Shown here: one piece after another, positions 58,877 to 64,000 of the stretch
How positions within the stretch are numbered: the first letter of the stretch is position 1
Layout: every line of letters starts with the position of its first letter
Assembly: GCF_000964005.1 (NCBI RefSeq)
Contig: NZ_JXYP01000016.1
Coordinates: 17,039-81,038 of the forward strand
Reading direction: 5' to 3'
Length of the DNA: 64,000 nt
From: Williamsia herbipolensis
GTDB taxonomy: Bacteria; Actinomycetota; Actinomycetes; Mycobacteriales; Mycobacteriaceae
Notes under the pieces: model-generated
Database searches by the model: none
Seen by the model: the letters and a program-made list of their open reading frames with translations, nothing else
What the model was told of the DNA's origin: nothing
Translations under genes and position numbers: made by a program

Positions 58877-59701
58877 ATGGCGAACTACACCGCTGCCGAC
58901 GTCAAGCGGCTCCGCGAGCTCACGGGCTCGGGAATGCTCGACTGCAAGAACGCCCTGGCCGACAACGACGGCGACTTCGACAAGGCCGTCGAACAGCTCC
59001 GCATCAAGGGCGCGAAGGACGTCGGCAAGCGTGCCGAGCGGTCCACCGCCGAAGGCCTCGTCGCCACCCGCGACGGCGTCATGATCGAGATCAACTGTGA
59101 GACCGACTTCGTGGCGAAGAACGACGAGTTCCAGAAGCTCGCCGACGCCGTCGTCACCGCGGCCGCCGAGCAGAAGGCGACCGATCTGGAGTCGCTCGGT
59201 GCCGCGACGCTGGGCGACCAGACCGTCACCGAGGCCGTGGCCGCATTGTCGGCGAAGATCGGCGAGAAGCTCGAGCTGCGTCGCGTCGTCTCCTACGACG
59301 GCCCCGTCGCGAGCTACCTCCACAAGCGCGCCTCGGATCTGCCGCCGGCCGTCGGCGTCCTCGTGCAGTACTCCGGTGACGGCGCGGAGGCGGCCGAGGC
59401 CGCACGCGGTGCCGCCATGCAGGTCGCCGCACTGAAGGCCCGCTACGCCACCCGCGACGAGGTCCCCGCCGACATCGTCGAGAACGAGCGGTCCATCGCC
59501 GAGAAGACCGCCCGCGAGGAGGGCAAGCCCGAGCAGGCGCTGCCCAAGATCGTCGAGGGTCGCGTGAACGGCTTCTACAAGGACGTCGTCCTCATCGACC
59601 AGTCGTCGGTGCAGGACTCGAAGAAGACGGTCAAGGCCGTCCTCGACGAGGCCGGCGTCACCGTGACCGCGTTCTCGCGCTTCGAGGTCGGCCAGGCCTG
59701 A
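58877..59701 (+). CDS. tsf: Elongation factor Ts
   Basis: Nucleotide exchange factor for EF-Tu, 274 aa. The UBA-like N-terminus has [16 protein letters not shown]. The exchange core carries [16 protein letters not shown], the Asp-Phe motif that enters EF-Tu. C-terminal module: [43 protein letters not shown] at 58861-58866 precedes the ATG. A very strong hairpin ends the unit. Confidence 0.97.
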   Translation: MANYTAADVKRLRELTGSGMLDCKNALADNDGDFDKAVEQLRIKGAKDVGKRAERSTAEGLVATRDGVMIEINCETDFVAKNDEFQKLADAVVTAAAEQKATDLESLGAATLGDQTVTEAVAALSAKIGEKLELRRVVSYDGPVASYLHKRASDLPPAVGVLVQYSGDGAEAAEAARGAAMQVAALKARYATRDEVPADIVENERSIAEKTAREEGKPEQALPKIVEGRVNGFYKDVVLIDQSSVQDSKKTVKAVLDEAGVTVTAFSRFEVGQA

Positions 59702-59717
59702 CCGACCCGACCTGATC

Positions 59718-59762
59718 CACGACAGGCCCCGGTGAGCACCGCGCTCACCGGGGCCTGTCGTG
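59718..59762 (+). terminator. Long perfect hairpin between tsf and pyrH
   Basis: A 20-bp perfect stem (59718-59737 with 59743-59762) closes a 5-nt loop (ACCGC), 17 nt after the tsf stop. It has no U-tract. It ends rpsB-tsf and is followed within 10 nt by the pyrH -10 (TAGGAT). Confidence 0.8.
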
Positions 59763-59768
59763 TACGCA

Positions 59769-59774
59769 TAGGAT
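59769..59774 (+). promoter_or_regulatory. pyrH -10 element
   Basis: TAGGAT directly follows the tsf terminator; a start near 59781 would leave a leader of about 75 nt before pyrH. Confidence 0.4.
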
Positions 59775-59856
59775 CACTACCGACAACCGGTCTTCTCCGA
59801 CGCTGCCGCGGTGGCCCGGATCGCCCGTCCGGTGAGCGCTGAACGGAAGGCATGAT

Positions 59857-60603
59857 GTGACCGATATCGACGGGGGAACGATCGACGGGGGAGCGCGCCC
59901 CGGTTTCCGTCGGGTGGTCCTCAAACTCGGCGGCGAGATGTTCGGCGGCGGCAAGGTCGGGCTCGATCCCGACGTGGTCTCCACCGTCGCCGCCCAGATC
60001 TCCGAGGTGGTGCGCAGCGGCGTACAGGTCGCGGTCGTCATCGGCGGCGGCAACTTCTTCCGCGGTGCCGAACTCCAGCAGCGAGGGCTCGAGCGCAGTC
60101 GCTCGGACTACATGGGCATGCTCGGTACCGTCATGAACAGCCTTGCGCTGCAGGACTTCCTGGAGAAGTCGGGCGTGGTCACCCGGGTGCAGACCGCGAT
60201 CACCATGGGCCAGGTCGCCGAGCCCTACATCCCGCTGCGTGCCCAGCGCCACCTCGAGAAGGGCCGCGTGGTCATCTTCGGCGCAGGCATGGGCATGCCG
60301 TATTTCTCGACCGACACCACCGCCGCGCAGCGCGCGCTCGAGATCAAGGCCGAGGTCGTGCTGATGGCCAAGGCGGTCGACGGTGTGTACTCCGACGACC
60401 CGCGCACGAACCCCGACGCGACGCTCTACAGCGAGATCAGCCACCGCGAGGTCATCGAGAAGGGGCTCGCCGTCGCCGACTCCACCGCGTTCAGCCTCTG
60501 CATGGACAACAAGATGCCGATGCTCGTGTTCAACCTGCTGCGCGAGGGGAACATCGCGCGTGCGGTGGCGGGTGAGAAGATCGGAACCCTGGTCACCACG
60601 TGA
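59857..60603 (+). CDS. pyrH: UMP kinase
   Basis: Phosphorylates UMP to UDP, 248 aa, hexameric amino-acid-kinase fold. Motifs: [67 protein letters not shown] and [21 protein letters not shown] at 59845-59850 lies 6 nt before GTG 59857; the nearby ATG at 59852 leads into a stop. Followed by frr. Confidence 0.96.
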   Translation: MTDIDGGTIDGGARPGFRRVVLKLGGEMFGGGKVGLDPDVVSTVAAQISEVVRSGVQVAVVIGGGNFFRGAELQQRGLERSRSDYMGMLGTVMNSLALQDFLEKSGVVTRVQTAITMGQVAEPYIPLRAQRHLEKGRVVIFGAGMGMPYFSTDTTAAQRALEIKAEVVLMAKAVDGVYSDDPRTNPDATLYSEISHREVIEKGLAVADSTAFSLCMDNKMPMLVFNLLREGNIARAVAGEKIGTLVTT

Positions 60604-60667
60604 TCACCACCAGTCACAGCAGCACGAATCGCGTGACCCGCAGCGAGCACACAACGGAGGCGAAACC

Positions 60668-61225
60668 GTGATCGACGAAGCACTCTTCGATGCCGAGGAG
60701 AAGATGGAGAAAGCCGTCGGTGTGGCCAAGGACGACATGGGGTCGATCCGAACCGGACGAGCGAACCCGTCGATGTTCAACCGCATCGTCATCGACTACT
60801 ACGGCGCGATGACACCGATCACGCAGGTCTCGTCGATCACCGCCCCTGAGGCGCGGATGATCATCATCAAGCCCTACGAGGCGTCATCGCTCAACGCGAT
60901 CGAGACCGCCATCCGCAACTCCGACCTCGGCGTGAACCCCACCAACGACGGCAACATCATCCGAGTGGCGATCCCGCAGCTGACCGAGGAGCGTCGCCGC
61001 GAGCTGGTGAAGCAGGTGAAGTCGAAGGGTGAGGACGCGAAGATCTCCATCCGCAACGTCCGCCGCAAGGCCGCCGACGAGCTCAAGCGGATCCAGAAGG
61101 ACGGCGAGGCCGGCGAGGACGAGGTCAACCGGGCCGAGAAGGACCTCGACAAGACCACAGCCGGTTACGTCGCCCAGGTGGACGACCTGGTGACGCGCAA
61201 AGAGGGCGAACTGCTGGAGGTGTGA
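60668..61225 (+). CDS. frr: Ribosome recycling factor
   Basis: Splits post-termination ribosomes with EF-G, 185 aa, the standard size. Family sequence: [73 protein letters not shown], and the C-terminal [19 protein letters not shown] lies 7 nt before GTG 60668. The open frame upstream lies in pyrH and is not used. Confidence 0.96.
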   Translation: MIDEALFDAEEKMEKAVGVAKDDMGSIRTGRANPSMFNRIVIDYYGAMTPITQVSSITAPEARMIIIKPYEASSLNAIETAIRNSDLGVNPTNDGNIIRVAIPQLTEERRRELVKQVKSKGEDAKISIRNVRRKAADELKRIQKDGEAGEDEVNRAEKDLDKTTAGYVAQVDDLVTRKEGELLEV

Positions 61226-61315
61226 GGCCCTCCGACGGGAACCGGCGTCCCCGGTGACCGCGACGAACGGCGATCAGCTCCGGCGGCGCCACCGAACGAC
61301 AGACAAGGACTGGGT

Positions 61316-62224
61316 GTGAGTGAAGCGAGGCCGACGGCCGCCCCAGATCCGTCCCACCCGGACCCGTCCTCCTCCGATCCCTCCGCGTCCGAGGCGCCGC
61401 AGAAGAAGTCCCGGGCCGGTCGCGATCTGCCCGCGGCCTTCGCCGTCGGCGGCGGTCTCGGCGTCGGCGTCATCCTGATCCTCGTCTTCGCGCCGCTGGT
61501 GTGGATCCCGGTGGTGGCGGTGTCCATCGCGGTCGCGACCTGGGAGGTGGCCAAGCGGGTCCGCGCCGGTGGCTACGACGTCGGGATCGTCCCGCTCATC
61601 GGCGGCGGCCAGGCGATCATGTGGACTGCGTGGCCTTTCGGCGCGACCGGTGCGCTCGTGTCGTTCGTGGCGACCGTCCTCGTCGCGATGATCTGGAAGT
61701 TGCTGTCGCAGGGGCGCACCACGGCGCCGGTCAACTATCTGCGCGATCTCGCCGTCACGGTGCTGATCCTCGCGTGGTTGCCGCTGCTCGCGTCGTTCGC
61801 CGTCGCGATGGTGCTGCAGAGTCACGGGTGGGCGCGCGTGCTGACGCTCATGATCGTGGTCGTCTGCTCCGACGTGGGCGGCTACACCGCCGGCGTCCTG
61901 TTCGGCAAACACCCGATGGTGCCCGCCATCTCGCCCAAGAAATCGTGGGAGGGCATGGCGGGGTCGTTGGTCTTCGGCACGGTGGGCGCGGTACTCGTCG
62001 TCACCTACCTCGTCGACGCCCACTGGTGGATCGGCCTGATCCTCGGGCCGGTGCTGGTGGTGTGCGCCACCCTCGGCGACCTCGTCGAGTCACAGGTCAA
62101 GCGCGATCTCGGCATCAAGGACATGGGCACCCTGCTCCCGGGCCACGGCGGCATCATGGACCGACTCGACTCGATCCTGCCGTCGGCGTTCGTCGTGTGG
62201 GCCATCCTCGGCGCCCTGCTCTGA
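61316..62224 (+). CDS. cdsA: Phosphatidate cytidylyltransferase
   Basis: Membrane enzyme making CDP-diacylglycerol from phosphatidate and CTP, 302 aa, about eight spans. The CDS signature is near the C-terminus: SQVKRDLGIKDMGTLLPGHG followed by GIMDRLDS. A 45-residue Pro/Ser/Asp-rich N-terminal tail precedes the first helix. GTG start after GACAAGGA. The frr-cdsA-rlmN order matches mycobacteria. Confidence 0.94.
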   Translation: MSEARPTAAPDPSHPDPSSSDPSASEAPQKKSRAGRDLPAAFAVGGGLGVGVILILVFAPLVWIPVVAVSIAVATWEVAKRVRAGGYDVGIVPLIGGGQAIMWTAWPFGATGALVSFVATVLVAMIWKLLSQGRTTAPVNYLRDLAVTVLILAWLPLLASFAVAMVLQSHGWARVLTLMIVVVCSDVGGYTAGVLFGKHPMVPAISPKKSWEGMAGSLVFGTVGAVLVVTYLVDAHWWIGLILGPVLVVCATLGDLVESQVKRDLGIKDMGTLLPGHGGIMDRLDSILPSAFVVWAILGALL

Positions 62225-62290
62225 CCCGGGCCTCGGCGGACACCGACCGCCGCACGCCGCGCCCGAGGGACGCGACGCGCGACGTCGACA

Positions 62291-62650
62291 TCAGGCCTTG
62301 CGCACCGCGCGGCGTACCTGGAACATCCGCGCACCGCCGACGACCGCGGTGATCAGCGCGCCGGCGATCGCGGCGATCAACAGGCTGACGCCCTGCGGCA
62401 GGTTGACCTCCCAGAAGAAGAGCTGGATGGCCTGCTTGTCGAGGTTCTGGACGATGAAGACCAGCAGCAGGATCAGGACGATCGCGCCGACGATGAGGCC
62501 GACCCACGCGGACTTGGTCCGGGTGTGCCGCACCTCGCTGAGGGCCTGCTTCACGGAGTCCTGATGGGCGGGTCCGGAGGTGTCGTCGACCGGGGGGAGA
62601 TCCGATGCGGACTTGTGGGGATCGGCCGGGGTCGGCTCGTTGTATGTCAT
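62291..62650 (-). CDS. LapA-domain membrane protein
   Basis: Small protein of 119 aa. A hydrophilic N-terminus (about 1-48) is followed by two membrane helices: WVGLIVGAIVLILLLVFIVQNLD and SLLIAAIAGALITAVVGG, with the lipopolysaccharide-assembly-protein-A (LapA, formerly DUF1049) motif NLDKQAIQLFFWEVNLPQG between them. A basic end follows (RRAVRKA). Function in actinobacteria is unknown. The ATG at 62650 is chosen; GTG 62656 is possible. Divergent from rlmN. Confidence 0.8.
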   Translation of the reverse strand: MTYNEPTPADPHKSASDLPPVDDTSGPAHQDSVKQALSEVRHTRTKSAWVGLIVGAIVLILLLVFIVQNLDKQAIQLFFWEVNLPQGVSLLIAAIAGALITAVVGGARMFQVRRAVRKA

Positions 62651-62757
62651 TCCCACATCATCCCTCGTCGGACACCCGCGACGCGACAGGTCCGGTGCGA
62701 CAGGCGGGCGACGCGTCCCGATTGGATTTCCATCCCGAACTGCGAGAACGTTGACCC

Positions 62758-63879
62758 ATGCCCGGTCTCGACCTCCCGTTGGTCTTCGACGCCCCCAAGC
62801 GGGGACGTCCGCCCACGCATCTGGCCGATCTGGACCGTGCGCAGCGCACCGAGGCCGTCACGAAGCTCGGACTGCCGGGGTTCCGTGCCGACCAGCTCGC
62901 CCGCCAGTACTACGGACGTCTCGAGGCCGATCCGGAGGCGATGACCGATCTCCCCGCCGCGGTTCGGACCGCGGTCGGCGCGGCGTTGTTCCCGACGTTG
63001 ATGACCCCGGTCCGACACATCTCGTGCGACGACGGCACCACACGGAAGACGCTGTGGCGCCTCCACGACGGCACGATGCTCGAGTCGGTGCTCATGGGTT
63101 ACTCCGACCGCACCACGGTGTGCGTGTCGTCGCAGGCGGGCTGCGGCATGGCCTGCCCGTTCTGCGCGACCGGCCAGGGCGGTCTCGACCGCAACCTGTC
63201 GACCGCCGAGATCGTCGACCAGGTCCGCGCGGCGGCGCGAGCGGTTGCCGAAGGTGAGCTGTCCGGCGGCGCGCCGAACACCCGCCGACTGTCGAACGTG
63301 GTGTTCATGGGTATGGGCGAACCGCTCGCGAACTACAACCGGGTCCGGGACGCGGTGTCGCGCATCATCTCCCCGGCGCCCGAGGGGCTCGGCATCTCGC
63401 AGCGATCGGTCACCGTCTCGACGGTGGGTCTCGCGCCGGCGATCCGGCGGCTGGCCGACGAGGGGTGGCAGGTGCGTCTCGCGGTGTCGCTGCACACCCC
63501 CGACGACGAACTCCGCGACACGCTCGTCCCCGTCAACAACCGGTGGTCGGTCGACGAGGTCCTCTCGGCCGCACGGTATTACGCCGACACCTCCGGTCGC
63601 CGCGTGTCGATCGAGTACGCCCTCATCAAGGACGTCAACGATCAACCGTGGCGCGCCGACCTGTTGGCGAAACGACTACGCAAGCACCTCGGCCAGCTGG
63701 TGCACGTGAACGTCATCCCGCTCAACCCGACACCGGGCAGCGCATGGGATGCCGCACCCAAGTCGGTCGAGCGCGAGTTCGTGCGGCGGGTCGTGGCCGG
63801 GGGAGTGGCGTGCACCGTCCGCGACACCCGCGGACAGGAGATCGCCGCCGCCTGCGGGCAGCTGGCGGCCGAGGGCTAG
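62758..63879 (+). CDS. rlmN: 23S rRNA (adenine(2503)-C2)-methyltransferase
   Basis: Radical-SAM enzyme that methylates A2503 of 23S rRNA, and tRNA A37 in some species; 373 aa. The Fe-S cluster cysteines are C129, C133 and C136 in [12 protein letters not shown]. Other motifs: [36 protein letters not shown], and the catalytic Cys region [17 protein letters not shown]. The stop codon TAG is part of the CTAG target of an IS481-family element that begins 2 nt later, so the protein appears complete. Confidence 0.96.
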   Translation: MPGLDLPLVFDAPKRGRPPTHLADLDRAQRTEAVTKLGLPGFRADQLARQYYGRLEADPEAMTDLPAAVRTAVGAALFPTLMTPVRHISCDDGTTRKTLWRLHDGTMLESVLMGYSDRTTVCVSSQAGCGMACPFCATGQGGLDRNLSTAEIVDQVRAAARAVAEGELSGGAPNTRRLSNVVFMGMGEPLANYNRVRDAVSRIISPAPEGLGISQRSVTVSTVGLAPAIRRLADEGWQVRLAVSLHTPDDELRDTLVPVNNRWSVDEVLSAARYYADTSGRRVSIEYALIKDVNDQPWRADLLAKRLRKHLGQLVHVNVIPLNPTPGSAWDAAPKSVEREFVRRVVAGGVACTVRDTRGQEIAAACGQLAAEG

Positions 63880-63880
63880 A
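63875..63880. repeat. Putative IS481 target-site duplication GCTAGA
   Basis: The hexamer fits the NCTAGN target preference known for IS481. Only one copy is in the window. The central palindrome CTAG gives the stop codon of rlmN on the plus strand and of the transposase on the minus strand. Confidence 0.6.
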
Positions 63881-64000
63881 TGTGATGTCCAGGGAGGTTG
63901 GTCAGTCGGGTGACTGGTGGCTGACCTCCGGTGGCGGAGTGGGCTCGGTGGTGATTGTAGAAGTGCAGCCAGCCCGGGAGCGCATGGTCGCGTTGTCCGG
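63876..64000 (-). CDS. IS481-family transposase, C-terminal part
   Basis: The minus-strand frame ends [20 protein letters not shown], then [14 protein letters not shown] and stop. This is the DDE-transposase C-terminus of IS481-type elements (consensus HFYNxHRPHSALGGxPP). About 41 codons are in the window; the rest continues beyond position 64000. The last codons run through the IS end and use the flanking TAG as stop. Confidence 0.85.
   Translation of the reverse strand, partial: GQRDHALPGWLHFYNHHRAHSATGGQPPVTRLTNLPGHHI
63881..64000 (-). mobile_element. IS481-family insertion sequence, partial
   Basis: The terminal inverted repeat probably begins with TGTGATGTCCAGGGAGGTTG at 63881; TGTGA is the usual IS481 end. 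The element carries the transposase on the minus strand and extends past the window edge, so its length and the other end are unseen. Confidence 0.75.

Overview
The window is GC-rich chromosomal DNA of a mycolic-acid-producing actinomycete (order Mycobacteriales). Gordonia or a close relative is the best guess. The grounds are a SepIVA-type septal protein, an antigen-85-like mycolyltransferase, an RNase E with an actinobacterial disordered N-terminus, frequent GTG starts, many leaderless promoters, and a gene order close to two blocks of the Mycobacterium tuberculosis chromosome (the rne-rplU-rpmA-obg-proB block and the long coaD ... rlmN block). The genus is an inference; no rRNA or other species marker lies in the window.

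Layout. 1-345: non-coding leader of rne. 346-7383: rne, rplU, rpmA, obg, proB (RNA decay, ribosome, proline). 7339-9745: sirtuin, then a TetR repressor divergent from a short-chain dehydrogenase with two operator-like palindromes between them. 9756-13090 (minus strand): ectoine operon ectA-ectB-ectC followed by a D-2-hydroxyacid dehydrogenase. 13314-17690: rsmD, coaD, sepIVA, a YceD/DUF177 gene, rnc, mutM. 17891-25914: a complete potassium-uptake operon kdpFABC-kdpDE, headed by an unlisted 30-codon membrane ORF coupled to kdpF. 25953-39145: osmC, acyP, smc, ftsY, the nitrogen operon amt-glnK-glnD behind a GlnR box, ffh, and an amidohydrolase. 39322-44724: rpsP, khpA, rimM, trmD, an unknown membrane protein, rplS, lepB, rnhB, DUF2469. 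44713-49334: an accessory locus made of an MFS exporter and a condensation-type acyltransferase (minus strand, with a 25-codon upstream ORF), divergent from a secreted mycolyltransferase-like esterase. 49459-55787: yraN, yifB, dprA, an unknown gene, a tandemly duplicated dehydrogenase 5' end, the full dehydrogenase, and a siderophore-interacting protein. 55887-62224: xerC, an M23 protein, rpsB, tsf, pyrH, frr, cdsA. 62291-64000: a LapA-like protein, rlmN, and the end of an IS481-family element inserted exactly at the rlmN stop codon.

How the parts work together. Most of the window is housekeeping: translation (ribosomal proteins, RimM, TrmD, EF-Ts, RRF, RlmN, RsmD), RNA processing (RNase E, RNase III), protein targeting (Ffh, FtsY, LepB), chromosome maintenance (SMC, XerC, DprA, RnhB, MutM). 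Two modules serve osmotic and potassium stress (ectABC and kdp), one serves nitrogen (amt-glnK-glnD), and one iron (the siderophore-interacting protein with an IdeR-like box). The parts least explained by the conserved backbone are the acyltransferase/MFS/mycolyltransferase locus, the 369-bp tandem duplication, the small coupled ORFs at kdpF and at the acyltransferase gene, and the IS insertion at the right edge.
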